A stretch of DNA of 64,000 nt from Morinoia aosen (Eukaryota > Arthropoda > Malacostraca > Amphipoda > Talitridae): the NCBI GenBank assembly GCA_030386875.1, contig CM059560.1, positions 25,290,683 through 25,354,682 of the forward strand. The letters are read 5' to 3'. The notes beneath the pieces were generated by a model, which did no database searches, was not told the DNA's origin, and saw nothing but the letters and a program-made list of their open reading frames with translations. A program made the translations under genes and the position numbers. Below are positions 24,201 through 39,200 of the stretch, one piece after another. Within the stretch, counting starts at the first letter, position 1, and the number at the start of each line of letters is the position of its first letter.

Positions 24201-27200
24201 ATTGGGGTTGAGCCCCACAACGCCCTTCATTTCGCTGCTGCACCCAAGGATCAGAATTTCGTTGCAGAAGAACCAATTGAGTGAAGTTCATACATAAGAA
24301 GTTCAACAACCTCGTGGGGTGGATCTTTTTGCTTCTGTGAATGTTCGGCGCACTTCTCAACGGACACTTCTCTTACAAAACGAGGCGTCTTTGTCGCACA
24401 TAATCCATTTATTGAAAATGTAAATAGATATAAATTCATCTTGACAAAATTAATTATATAAATCTCACAATGCTCCTCTAATCCTTACGGACATGTACAG
24501 GATGGTGCTTTTCTGTCCTTCGATAAGGCACTTTGGTCTCATCGAAATTTAAACCTCAAGTGTTCTTTTAATCAAATAATTTTGGAAATATTTGTCAAGC
24601 TTTCCCAGAGTGAATAATTTTTGATGTTGACAGGAAAGCATTACATTTCATTATTTATTCCTAGATGCATTGCAGGCTGCAAAAGCTTCTCTCGGCTAAC
24701 CTCGGTAGTGTCTAAGAACGTGAGCTGAAGGAATAGAATATTTATGGATGATAATGTTCTTGTAGCATAAATACCGTCTTCGAAGCCTTAGGCCGCGGCC
24801 AGACAAACAGCAGTGAAGCAGGGCTGCGCAGAGCAGTTTCGGCTCGCTGGTAGCTGCTAGCTTATGCTCGTAAGTTGGGTGGCCAAACATACAGCAGTGG
24901 CTATTCCTGAGTTCGCAGCAGTTGTAATCTTGGCGCTACGAAGGGCGGTGTTTTGTGACAGGCAACCTCAAATTTTGCTTAATAAATAGATGTAGCACAG
25001 GCAATATTTCATCGGATTAAGTTCATTTATATCTATACACATTTCCATGCTATGCATTATCTTCTTAGCATTACAAGTACATCCGTACACTGTCGTTTAG
25101 TACTTTTCATTTCGCTAAAATATTTCTACCCACAACGTTTGAAATGGCTTTGATGCGGTTTTTTAATTGTTCCAGGAAATTCTACAAAAAATTAATTGCA
25201 TGATAATATGCTGGTTATGGTTGATGATGGAATAATCATGCAAATAATTCACAGACGCATGAGTTGAAACCTTATAAATACTTGAATGTGGATTATTTTA
25301 CAGTACAGGACGTGTAGAGACATTACAGAACAAGGAACATATTCGTTCAAGCGTATGAATGTAAACATCTATGGATATAACAACCCGAATTTGGAATTGT
25401 TAAACCAATAAACAATATCTAAGTATAAAAGGATCTTTTGTATTTGCCGTGCGGCACTAAGTTTCAGTTTAATGGCAATTTTCACGTAAAATTCGAACAT
25501 CACTATCGTTTTTGGAGAAACTAACAGTTTTTTAGTTGCGTGCTTTCAAGGTTATTTTTACCGATAAAACGCAAACTTAAAGAATTCTGTATCGGCTTTG
25601 CCCAGCACTTTGCGCTGGTACAGAAAAAGTAAAAGGTCCATCCTCTCCACATTTGACTCACATTTAACAATTCTATTTGTGTGCGCACATATACGTGTTC
25701 ATATATATATACACGCACCTGTGCATTTATATATGTTTCTATTCCTTTTTTTTGAGTAAAAACAAAACCTCAAAACATATTACATTTTACCCAAAGCTCT
25801 GCGACCAGTTAACACTGAATCATACTTCAGAAATAAATATATTTATTGTAATTGCTTAATGATTCAAAAATAGATCTATCACTGCCCCAGAGGGCGTATC
25901 TGTGAATAAAAACAATGAAAAATATAAAAAAGACAAATGAAAAAAGTGCTCGTGAAAAATTATCATCTCTGTGCGTATGCTTATATCTATACAACAAATA
26001 ATTATACAACAAATAATTCAGGAATTCCAAAGAATTCTCTAGTAGTATTTTGAATTATTTGTAAGTTGTCAGCCATCTCTTGGGATATAAAATCTCCAAG
26101 AAATGATATTTTTGTTTTAACTAGCCATTGACAGGGTTAATCTACTTGAATGCCACGTTTGGTTTGTCTATAAGTAGGCGTCGTTTGGTTTATCTATTTG
26201 TACACCTCGGATAGTTTGTCTATTAGTACGCCTCCTATAATTTGTCTATTAGTAAACCTCGAATGGTTTGTCTATTGGTAGACCACGTATAGTTTGTCTA
26301 TTAGTAGACAACGTATAGTTTGTCTATTAGTACTCCTCATACGGTACGTTTGTCTAAGGACGTCTTATATTGAGAAATTTTTTAAAGCCAAGATGTTGCC
26401 ATGTATCTCATATGCCAACCTTTTTTGAAATAAACGGTTTTCTTTTCTTTCTTTCTCACAGATGACCTAACCTGTGTTTCCTCAGTGTTACTTAGGAGAA
26501 AAATGATTAATGTTTATAACTAAAATACAAATAGTTCATACGTCAAAGATGTATGTTTCAAGTCAAGTTTAGTGCCATCTGCCAAAAATAGACCTGATAT
26601 GAAATATTCGGCATTGGTACGCTCTAAAGTTTAGGTATTGACAAAGAAAATGCTTGATATAGTATGTTTTTTTCGATTTATAAGGTAGAAAATACCTATA
26701 TACGTATAAATAACTGTACAATCCCACCTACCACTAACTTCTACAGCGTCTGCTATGAATGACCATTGTTCATTAACATAGTTATGATCGAAATATAAAG
26801 AGATGCACCCCTGATCGCAGGAATAGCTTGTACCGAGGAGATCAGAAGTTCGACATCCTTCCCGTACGAACTCTAGGGTGCAACTGACTGCTAGCTTCCG
26901 AGCAGTATTTTATCACCCGAGATATAACGCCGCTGGCGCTTGCTTCAGGCAGCGCTGCCCTGCACTGCTCTGTGCTACTTGTCTGGCCACCCTAATAGGA
27001 ATACCACTAAGATAAAACAGAGCGCCGGCTCGGCTCTGCTCTGCCCTGCTCCACTGCTGTTTGTCTGGCCGCGGCCTTAAGGTGTAAAGGATTATATCAT
27101 TCAAGAGTATAAATGGATTTGTGATGCAGGTCGAGCAGCTTTGGAACTCGTTTTCTAACTGTTTTTTTTTAGTTCGTTCATTTTCTTTCGTTCAATTTTA

Positions 27201-30200
27201 ATGTGTTAAAACACTTGGGTACCGCTGAAAAATATTATAAATAAACAAATGAAAAGTAGAGCTCATGGCATTCTTCAGTTTCTCAAACTTGAAAAACCAG
27301 ATACACGCTAGCGCGCCACTGAGAATACTAGCAAACTAACAAATTCATCTCACCAACAATCCCGTGTTTTCAAACACGAGTGCAAGTGTTAATATAATTC
27401 ATAATCTTATTGGAGTTTTCTATTAAATAGGCCAATATTGCGCTTGGATTTGAGAATTTCAACATTTCAACTCGTACGAATCCAACCAAAAAGCTCTCGT
27501 AAAATTGGAAACGGTTGCAGCTGCCGCTGCTGGCAGCTTTGACTGCCCCAGAGCTGCAGGCGCGGCACTGGGAGCAGATGGAGGGAGTGGTGGGAGGTCA
27601 CCTGCCCCCCACACTGACGGTGAACTACATCCATCACATCCTCGGCTACGCGCCGCAGCTCATCCGAGTGGCCAGGGAGGCGAAGCTGCAGCACCGCATG
27701 GAGGAGCTGCTAGCTACGGTGGGGCAACCAGCAAGTGTGTGGGCATGTAGAATATGCGAGACACTTGTTTATTAACTGAATATTTGTCTTGTAATCGCTC
27801 TGTGTTGTGAAATGCTATCGAGTCCCATTGAAATGAGACATTCACTTTGATTACTTGTCAGCTTGCTCGCTAGCTTACTTGGTTTCTCCGTCTTCCTTAC
27901 CATTATTTGAAGCCCAGGATATAATCGGCAATAATTGACATCGAATAAATAGAAATATATACTTGATAAAGAGTTACTTGACTGTCTTCATGATATCTCC
28001 CACTGTTTAGAGCAGTTGTTCTTAACCTTTTTACTCCCACGGCCTCCTTAAGAATTTACAGGGGGAATTGTGTACGGATGGACTGGTATATACGAGCTCA
28101 CAACAAAAAATTTTGTATATAGGTCCTCAAACATGTTCAGCTGTGAAAGTTCACTCTTTGTCGCAAACATAACTGGGAAAAATCATGCTATACTGCGGAG
28201 GCTCACGAGCATATTTATAGGCTCACGAGCATAATGAGAGCATATTTATATTTTTTATTTACAGCTTTTTTATTTTGAAGTATTTGTTTCTTTCCTGCAT
28301 TTAAAGGATTAAAAATATGTAACTTATAAAAGTTATACAGCTCGTATCACAAGTGAGCTTATAACACACCTTTTCGTTCAGGTGATCAGAGATTAATAAA
28401 CACTCGTATACATTTTTAGTATGAATTAAATAATTCATATCTTATATAATTGAGCCTCAATAATACAGGACTGATTTTTGACAGCGCGAGTTCATTACTT
28501 TCAACTATAGAATACAGGGTGATTCAGAACAAGAGGTACAAAATTGCACACCTAGTTGAAAATGGCCAAATAAACACTTTTTCTTTCATGAAATTTTTGG
28601 AAAAAATTCGGGTTTTTAAGATATTCGCTGCTTATTGTTTTAAAGGATGAAATATAAATACACAAATAATTGCAATATTTATTTTGAATTTACGTTACAA
28701 ACACTTCTATTCTGAGAGAGTTTACATCAATGAAATTTAGTGTAAGTGACATTTGTTAAAAAAGTTTTAGCAAGAAGGTATTAGACTGTTCCAGATCGTG
28801 CTACCAGATTACTTCTTGTTTGTCTTGTTGGCACTGATCAGTTTTTAAGGAACCGCGACGCCGGTAACATGAACCGTATAACAAATGCTGACATGGCAGA
28901 CATACACCTTGCTTATGGTGCTGCTAATGGCAATGCGAGACTGGCAGCTAGGCTGCGATGTATCAAGAACTGATCCCTAAATATTGCGTGTAGGCTAATT
29001 GTGTAATTAAATTTTATCCTTTAAAACAATAAACAGCAAATAACCAAAAAACCCGAATTTATTTCGGAAAATTTCATAGAATAAAAATGGATAATTTGGC
29101 TATTTCCTACTTGGTGTACAATTTTGTACCTCTTGTTCTGAAACACCCTGTATAAATATTGATGTTTTTGGCATCTGAATTCTTTTTATTTATTTTAATC
29201 TTGTTTACCTAGATTTTTACTGTTTCATGCAACTCTAACCCGCCAACTGATAAACATGTGATGGTTGTTCGAAAAATATTTCGCAGACACAGTGGACTAC
29301 ATCAGTGCAATCTGGTTTAAGCGCTAGTCTCCTACTACCCCTACTATGCCCATTATTTAAACTAGTTAAGTTCAGTTGCAGTTAAGAAAATGGTCGGGTT
29401 GCAATCGCCCTTTTTGGATTCAGGTTTGTGCGAATTTTATACACTTTTTCTTCTGAATATTTAGTACCATTTGTTCGGAATATTCAGTAACCATTTGTTT
29501 GGAATTTTTTGCAACATTTATGTAGAAATTTTGAGTACCATTCTGCGTAGTTCTTGGTTCAGTTTATTCAGAGTTTTTGGTTCAGTTTATTCAGAGTCTT
29601 TAACGCGATTTCTTTGTAGTTTTTGGTTCCATTCATAATATCGGCGGAATGCTTTGCTCTCACAGTCACGGCAGCTAGTGGAGGAGATAGAGGTGCCGGT
29701 GAGCAGGTGGTGCGACTTGCCCTGCCTGGGGGACATGGCGAGTGTGCAGGACGCGCTCATGCAGGCAGACCAGAACCTGTACAGCCTCCTGCACTCGCCC
29801 TATGCTCAGCACATCAGACAGGACGCTGTCCAGCTGCGCCACAGCTACATACAAATAAAAATAACCTTGGTGTGTTCCTTTGCTTGAGTCGTGTTCAGTC
29901 ATGTTCGTATGGTTCTTATTGTTAATGAAAAGTTCTAAATGTTCGTTGATTCGGTCAGCCAAACGTAAGGCAAATTTTATTTTTCTAAAACTAGGGAGTT
30001 GTTTTGACTCATACAAAATTAAATACATGTGGTCGATTACATACGTAAGACTATTTATGGGTTTAAAAAATACCAATCGCGTTTCTGTTTACAGTCAGCG
30101 TGGGAAGAGTTGGAGTCGGAGTACAAGTTACTGCATCCCGCCCTGTCCTCTATGGAGGCTGAAACTCTCTTCCCAGCTCAGGCGGCTCTTTTTCGCATTA

Positions 30201-33200
30201 GTGCAAATTTTTGGACCGATATCATGAACAGGTACTGCACCAAATGTTTACAACCAATGCCTATTTACGGAACCAACTTTGAAAAGATATTTGAGATTTG
30301 TTCTGTACTTTCCTCATGACAAATGAAGAAAGATTGCGAGACAACTTACACTTTTTCCTACCTGAAATATTAATTGCTTACGTTTAAGAAGAAGCTTTTA
30401 AATTTGACCCACTCTAAATGTAACCTAAATGCTGTGAAAAAACGAGTCGGGAGCTGATCAAATTGTCGCGCAGAGCTGCCTCAGCTCCTAAGGCTCTGAC
30501 TCTGCTGCGAGGGCGGCTGCTGCTGGACGAGCTGACTTTCCATCGTGAGGAGCTGCGGGCGCTGAGGGGCTGCCTCGCCCCGCTGCTGGACGCGCGGCGC
30601 CTCACGTGTCCGCGCCTCTTCTTGTTGAGTGATGAACAGCTCGTGCGCCTCCTCACCAGAGGCCATGTGAGGCTGTGTTGTTTGGGCCTGGCCAGAGGCC
30701 ATGTGAGGCTGTGTTGTTTGGGCCTGGCCAGAGGCCATGTGAGGCTGTGTTGTTTGGGCCTGGCCAGAGGCCATGTGAGGCTGTGTTGTTTGGGCCTGGC
30801 CAGAGGCCATGTGAGGCTGTGTTGTTTGGGCCTGGGCAGAGGCCATGTGAGGCTGTGTTGTTTGGGCCTGGGCAGAGGCCATGTGAGGCTGTGTTGTTTG
30901 GGCCTGGGCAGAGGCCATGTGAGGCTGTGTTGTTTGGGCCCGGCCAGAGGCCATGTGAGGCTGTGTTGTTTGAGACTGACTAGATGCCATATAAAGCTAA
31001 AAGAGTTGTTGTTCAGATCGTTACCAGGAGCACCAGAATGATCTCAATAGTTACCATGAGTGCGTGCGCAGAATTTGCTTCACATGAACGTTTATTGATT
31101 AAATTCAATGAAGTTTTCGCGTTCATCGAAATAACGAGTCAGATGACGCTCCAAATACGAGGTATATAATATTACTGAATATTTATTTACAATTATCTAT
31201 CAGTTCAATAATATTTTTCTATGGAAAATCGTAGCTTTTCATCAAGCAAGTTTTAATTTGAAGCCATATTGTTCATTTTCTTTTTCCCGGTTTGGGATTC
31301 AAAGAAAGCAACCGCTTTCTAACAAGAATATCTTCATTTTGGCTTTATTTTTCACCATTAATTTTCATCTCCGAGACCCTCACACTTTAATATTTTTCTC
31401 TCCGTGATGTCATTTAAGGGAATTTTCTTTGCGTTTCGCAGTACCCATAACAGTGATCACCTGTGTGGGCAGGAAGCAAGTGTCTGCCACCAATACCTGC
31501 CCAGGATGTTCTCCGGCGCCGTGGCACTGCGAAAGGAACACCTCCTCATCTCGGCCGTCCTGGCCCACCACGGCGAATTGCTCCTGCTGGACAAGGTGGG
31601 TCTGCGGCAACTGATTTGATATTGCGCGGTCATCTGGTTTGGGTCCGCCACATGTAAGTAAGGTCTTAGCATTGAATTCCGTGAAGAATTGAGTTTTTGT
31701 AGCCCCTGAATTTAGTTCTTTGGTACTTTTTTTGAAGACTTTGAAAACGCAGCATGGAGTGATATCGTTAAATTTTATCTTTGATAAATCTCGGCATAGT
31801 CTACATTTGAGACGAGGACAGAAATCAAGAAAGAAAATAAGTCGAACAATAAAAATATATCTAGAAATAAGTTGCCCAAATTATTTTTGTTTAGCCATTG
31901 TCTTTACTAATTAGTAATCAATGCTGAAATAGCTTTATTAAAGCTAGGAAATATGACTATTCAGACACCAGTTGAGGAGCAACCTGAATGTAAATGATGT
32001 CTCAAGATTCCCTCCAGTTGTTAAATGTTCTTTGCCATTGCATATCTGACGAATGTTCTTAGCTCAAGATTAACTTTAGGAATTAAGGATTTTGCAATTA
32101 ATTATCCAACGAACTTCATTAACTTGAGATCGATTTTAGCATTTAAATTTTCTCTGCTGCTAATTGAAAAAAAAAACTTGTTAAATTCAAGATTAAATGT
32201 AGCAGTTAAAGAGTTCTTTACTGTAAATAATCGAACAAACTCCCTTAACTCAAGATTTATTTCAGTAGTTTACTATTTTTTTCTATGAATGAGAAGCCAT
32301 AAACTCGATCTTATTAACTCTCGTTACGCTGGGCTGTAAATAAGTTCGAAAATGACTGGTTAAACAGAAAAACATTACATCCCAATGTCAGAATGCACGA
32401 ACTCTCCTGTTGAGCTTGTTTACCTGACAGTTTCGGGGGCAATTCTGCACTCGGAGAAATAGGTTAAATACTGACTACACTGTAATCTATTGACTCTTTT
32501 TCTTTATTTTATGCTCAATGAAATTTCCCATCTCTAGATTGATGTCATAACACCTTCGGTTTTTATCGTTTTCACCATTTTGTTACCGTTCATCGTAATG
32601 GACCTAAAATTTTCCAGCCTGCCATCGTTTGAAAATTGATGGTAGTTTTCCTAAACCCTGTATTATCAAATTGTTTCAAGTTATCATGGTTGATATTTTA
32701 CTACAACGCCGTGATGCAATTATATCAAGTACAGACTGCCCTACACCTCGTCAGTTCACGTACATGACCTGCAACCCCTGTTGAATTTATTCGAATTTCA
32801 TAATCTGGCAAATTCAAGCTATTGCTAGAAGTGCTATTTTTTTATAAATGTAATTATTTGTAGTTCATCGATTAGAGTGGATGTCAAAAAACATGAAATC
32901 TAATTGAGAAAATTAAAGCTTAACAAGACGTGACTGTAGGCGGTGTCTGCCCGGCACCGAGTGGAGGACTGGCTGAGCAGAGTGGAGGGCGCCATGAGGG
33001 CCGCCACTCGCCGCCTCCTGCTGCAGCACCACGGCCGCTCCTTCCTACAGCTCCTGCAGCTCGGACACCAGATCCCTGTGCAGGTGTGCGCCTGGTCGTA
33101 CCAGCAGTAGCGGACTGGTCTTTTTCTGCTACTGGATTTTGGGAGTAAATTATGTGAGGTGGTTCCTTTGGTAACTGAGATGAATGTTAATGGAATTACA

Positions 33201-36200
33201 AATTATTTAAATTCAGTTTTCGGTGTTTGGTTGCAAATTTTGAATGTATAGTAATTTTTATTGTTTTGATAATCATATAAAGCATCATATCAAAGTGTCG
33301 TGAGAAAATGAAGACTTTTAGCTCAGTTTTACTACATTGATTTGCATCTCACACAGATCATTGATGTTTGCACTCGCCTGCGATGGGCGTCTAAAATGAT
33401 TCACATAATTGAGGGCACAGCTGAACACGAGCTAATCAGCGAAGAGGATTTGTCTTGCCATCTCAGCCAGCCTTCTGATGAGCCAAGATCGGAAAATAGG
33501 AAGCCAGACATGGGAAATCTTCTTGACTTCATCAACGATCAAATACGGTTCGTAAGCAGTCGCATTTTATTCAACGAGAAGAATTTATCAGAGGCTAAAG
33601 AAAAGTCGTCCACGACGTGTGACGACGGGAATATTTTGAACGGACACAACTCTGCCCAGCAGGAGGTGAGCGTGCGTTCGTACAGGCTGTCTCGTAAAAT
33701 TGGTACTTTGCACGAGAGTTTGTCTTTGCAGGAGCAGGATCTCTACCACGTTGTGTCCTGTTCTATCTCGGATCAAAGAAGAGACAATGAATCCAGCGCA
33801 TTACAACCGTTCGTTCTGGACATCGACGAAGATCACACCTCTAACTCGCTTCACGATAACGCTAATGGTTCGATGATGAGCAGTAAGTGTTAACTTTATC
33901 GAAAGTATTTTCGTTTCGAAAATTATCGTTTAACATGATAAAACTTTGAGCTTGGGCAATCTTTTCCTTTTGAACGTTTTTCCAACTCTCTGCCTTGACA
34001 GAAGTTTCCTGCTGTCGAAAGGAGTTGGTGTTGGAAGAACTGAGGTTGCGTCACATCTATTTCACACTGTGCGACCTGCGAGACGTTACCTCCGACCTTC
34101 AAAAGTCTTCACCAAAATCCTGGTATTGATTTGAATTTACTATAATTATGTAAATGTTTCTTTATCGTTGTAGTATCGTGGTATTTCAGCACGATATGAG
34201 ATTTATTGAACAGAACCTGTAGCTTCTGTTCGCCTAGCCGAATATCAGGCAGAAGGAAAGGAAACGCACTGTAGGACTTCTAGTATTGTACTGGTCTCTG
34301 TAGTTCACACAGCTTGCTCTCAAGTCTAGTGCGTAACTAAGAAGTTCCGCCTCTTGTCTTCCGGCGCCGGCGGTAGGGGCGCTTCCGACCCATCCGAACC
34401 CAAGCACGATAAGGACATCCTGTGAGCCTGCCATGTGAGGCGTACAACAAAGATCTTCCTGGACTCGTATATCTCAGCCATCGGAACTCTTACTCACATA
34501 ACTAGGGTCACATTATAACGATGCACATTTTAAGATATATCAATCGTTGAACTTCCTCTTCATTTCTCCTCTATCTGCTTATATAATTTATTTCCACAGG
34601 TATGTATAGCAAATTCCCTTTGGTTCCAATTACAACACTATGCCGGATTTAAACATCAGGTATTAAAAATGAGTACTCTTCATTTCACTATAGGCTAAAA
34701 TGGAAGTTATTACTTTTCGTAATTCTTCAGCTAGATTTTAAAAGGAATACTTCAGTGTACTTAAATATGAATAATTTGCACTTAGTACTTCTTCGGCATA
34801 CGATCTCATCGGCGATATCATCCAAATATATATTTTTTTACAATTATCTTTTATACCGGGAGATTGTTTTTATTTTTATATTATCATAGTTGAACTAGTG
34901 TGTCAAAAGCAATTTCACTTTTATTATATTCATTTATTGAATAAGTATCATTTAAAGCAAAAAACGGTTATGACTGATTTTCCACATTTTCCTCTAATAG
35001 AAATATTATCGTCGTATATCCTAGCGTTGAATATCATATGGCAATGAAGACTGGTGCCCTCAGGGAGTATAATGTTAGGTTACCTCAGCTATGGGCACGC
35101 TTTCGAAACTTCAGTCTCACAAGCGCACTTTGCTTTTTTTTAGTCTTCGTCATTTTCGCTATTGAGTGAGTGGAGTGTGGGGAGGTGCAAAAAAGAGGAG
35201 TGGAAGGGAGGTGTTAAATGTAAACAAGCTGCATGAATCTGAGAGTGAATGCGAGTATCAGGAGAAGAAGAACACAGGAGGGTGAAGGTAAGAGAGGCTG
35301 GTGAAGTGAAAGGGAAATGGAAGTTATTTAAAGATGCAGTGATATAGAGTGCAAGGGAAATGTGTGGGGTAAGAAAGGTTGGAGGGGGGATTAGAAAGCG
35401 GAGTGAATGGGGGAAAGGAGCTGTAGGAGCGGCTGTGAGAAAAAGCGGGGGCGTTCGAAAGATGGCTGTAAAGCGGCAGCCAGCAATATTTCGAAGAATA
35501 TAGGGAAAGGATACAAGAAGTGAGAAGAATGATGAGGAGAGCAAAGGGGGCGTCGGATGATGAGCGGGGGTGGAAGTAAGGAGAGGACTTCATTAAGAAA
35601 AGGACGGTTTTTGGAAGGAAGTGATGGGAATTAAGAAAGAACAGGTGGAGAGTGAGGCAAGAGTGAAGGATGCTAATGGTAGGCTGCTAGTGGAGGGATG
35701 TGATGTGCAGAGTATTTTGCGGAGCTGCTGAACGTGAAGGATGATAGGGTTGCGAGAGGGGTAGCTGCTGGAAGTGATGTTAGAATGCCTGTGTTTGGAG
35801 AAGTAAATAAAAGTGAATCAGAAGTGAAGAAGTGAAAGGTGCGTTGAATATGATGAGAAATGGAAAAGCACCTGGTATGGATGGCTCCATGGTTGAATGT
35901 CTAAAGAAAAGGATGGTGTACTAGCTGAAGAACAATGTAGTTTTAGAAGTGGTAGATGTTGTGTGGATCAAATGTTTGCTGTGAGGCAGGGGAATGAGAA
36001 ATACTTGGTGAAAGGAAAAGATGTTTATTAGGCATTTATGGATCTGGAGAAAGCGTATGACAAGGTGGACCGTGAGGCATTATGGCAGGTTGTAGGCTTG
36101 TATATGGAGTGGGTGGGAGACTGTTGAATGCGATCAAAAGTTTCTACATTGATAGCAGAGCATGAGTGAGAGTAATTTAAGGCCCTATTACACGGGGCAA

Positions 36201-39200
36201 CAATTGCTCTAAAAAGCAGCGACGGATGCTTTTGAGAGCAACGGACTGCAGTTGCTGGGCGAGTTTTGGTTTTCACGCTTCATCAAAAACTTCGTGCACC
36301 TCAGAGCGACGGAGCAGTGCTCGACTGAGCGTCGTAGTGTGAGGATGTTTGCGACACCGTCTTCGACTGGTTCACCATGGTCTCGATCCGCTATACAATT
36401 GATAATAGAAGGCTCTCATCAATGTCCTATGCTATGGGACACCGCCTCCCACTGAGCCAATATAAACTCGGTCTGCCATTCAATAGGAATTCGAAGGATT
36501 TAACACTTTGACTGCTGCAACTAGGTATTAAGTTCAACACCAAACTCAAATTTTAAGTCAATTGTAGTAAACTATCTTGAAAATACCAAACATGAACTGG
36601 ATCGTGCCTGTTTTCAGCTTTGATTAAATATTTATGAAAATTGAGATTGCGACAGCAATATGAAAGTTACCTCCATGTACCACCTGTGGTGTACGTCACA
36701 GGAAAAATGTTAATAAATGCCCTACAATATGGAATGCTATTAGGTGTTAATATATATATATGCAATTAAGTACCATTTTAGGCACATAATTAGCCGTAAT
36801 TTCTGTACAAAATAAAGCGGAATATTACCATTTACCATACATTCGTGACGTTTCATCTACAAATGCTGTCACTTTTCCATATATTTGAATGTTTATCATG
36901 TAGTATTTTATGATAAATAAAGTGGTCAGAAATTTAAAAATAATAAACCATTGGTTTATAAGTTTAAACAGTTTAGCTGAATATGATGAAACTATCGAAG
37001 CCATCAAACCAAATAGAAAAAACATTACTAACTGCCACAAAAGGGACAGGGAAAAGAAGATTGACTCTATGAAGTCAGGGCATTCATTTCAATTTTCTAT
37101 CTTAGGTAACGGGTAGAAAATAGGCAATACTTTATTCAGCTTCTAATGATCAAACCATTTATTGTGCTTTTTAGACTTGAACCTAACTACTTGAACCTCG
37201 TATATCAATATAGGAAATGAATGTGCTTAATTAAGTAATTTATTGTGTTTTTTGTTTATTTCTGTGCGGTATAAAAACCAATTATTATATGGATATGCGA
37301 ATATTAGCTGTAAAAAAGATGTTAAAAATTTATTACAATATTATGATGTTCATATTACTGCATTTTTTATTGATTCTCACAAATTAAATATTTTCCTAGA
37401 AGTCAATAATACATCAAAATAATTATATTGAATCAATAGTCGTATGACCCTTCAATCTCATCCATTGTTAGAGAATAAAGACAATAAATAATGCAAGGAC
37501 ATTTAAAAGCGCAAAACAGGAACTAAGTATTGTATACGTTCTTAATGCTTTTCATTTAATGATGAAATGAAGATGTCAAATGCCGCAGTCACTGCGAGCT
37601 TCAACCTCCCTCTGCAATTGGCAACGCCACACTGGTTGCCTATTGTGATAGCGCACCCACAAGTTGCGTCATTTCAGTTGCTGTAACCGAGGCAAAGTGT
37701 TGCCCCGTGTAATAGGGCCTGAAATTCGGAATGAAGTGAGTGATTGGTTCCCAGTTGTGATAGGCGTGAGACAGGGATGTGTGATGATGCCGTGGTTGTT
37801 CAATTTGTTTATGGATGGTGTAGTGAAAGAAGTGAATGCGAGAGTGTTGGGAAAAGGTGCGCAGTTGGTGGGACAAAATGGTATGAAGTTGGAAGTGTGT
37901 CAGTTGTTTTTTGCAGATGATACAGCGTTTGTGGCGGATTCAGAGGAAAAACTACGGAGACTGGTTGCAGAGTTTGGTAGAGTGTGCGAGAGGCGCAAGT
38001 TGAGAGTGAATGTAAACAAAGGCAAGGTTATAAGATGTTCAAGAGATGGAGTGTTTAGAACATTGGATGTGAGAATGACTGCATGGTGTAGTGTTAAAGG
38101 AGGTAGAGCATTTCAGGTACCTCGGGTCGGACGTGGCTGGGAATGATGGTAAGTAATTAGAAGTGAGACATCGAGTGAGTGAAGGCTGCAAGACGTTGGG
38201 TGCAATGAGGAAAGTTTTTGAATGCAGGAGTATGGGTGTGTGTGCTAAAAGGAGATTTTAAAAGCTTAATCGTGCCCGTTTTGCTGTTTGAAGCAGAGTC
38301 TTGGGGTTTGAGAGCAGCTGAGAGGAAGAAGCGGGATGTGTTTGAGATGAAGGGGTTTAGGAGCATATTTGGAGTAACAAGAAGATATAGGATTACGAAT
38401 GAGTTGGTTAAGGAGCAGACGGCTGATGTCAAAAGGATGAGTAGGCGGGCGGATGAATGAGTGCTTCGATGGTTTGGGCATGTTGAAAGAATGAATGTTG
38501 AGCGACTGGGGAAAAATTATTTATGCGTCGGAGGTTAGTGGTATTAGAGCGCTAGGAAGACGACGGGCAAGTTGGCTAGATGGGGTGAAACATGCATTGC
38601 ATGAGAGGGGTCTGCTGTGGACGTGGCGAAAGACACAACTGCGGACAGAAGTGAGTGGAAGCGGTGCATGAGGATGTAATTATTTGATGCACTCACTGGG
38701 TGATAGGGTATATGTTTGAGTCCTGTCATGTTCGAGGGTAAGCTGCACACAAATGAAGTGGTCGGGGTAAACCAGCAATGGCGGTCGGGCCTGACTGTGA
38801 AAAAGGGTTGTGCTCGGCTGCTATTGATCCGGGCAGTTCTGGTGCGGCCTGTGCTACCTCGCTCGCCTACTAGTCACTAGCTACTAATGATGAATGATTG
38901 TGGCTTGCTGTCAGCTACCCTCCTGTAAGGAGGAAAAGCCAGGTATATGTATGTATTTTCGTTATTATCTTTTTGTCTTTTATTCTCCTTCCATCCTAAC
39001 CTGTTTTCATCTCTAGCGTAACCTGTGTGGGGACACATCTCGTGCATTGTTCCCTACTTTTCATAGTTCATTCAAGTGATCCCTACTCTACGTTCCATTG
39101 ATATCGTTGTTGTGACAAGGGAATTGAACTAACTTAAATAACAATAAAAATAATTCTTCACAAGGATATGATGCTATGTTTTACTTTTAATCCAATCGTC

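Noticed and set aside
30481-30990. 169-codon minus-strand open frame
   Set aside because: Mirror of exon 17 plus the 36-bp minisatellite.
35140-35593. Minus-strand open frames rich in Pro/Ser/Phe
   Set aside because: Antisense of the purine-rich LINE region on the plus strand.
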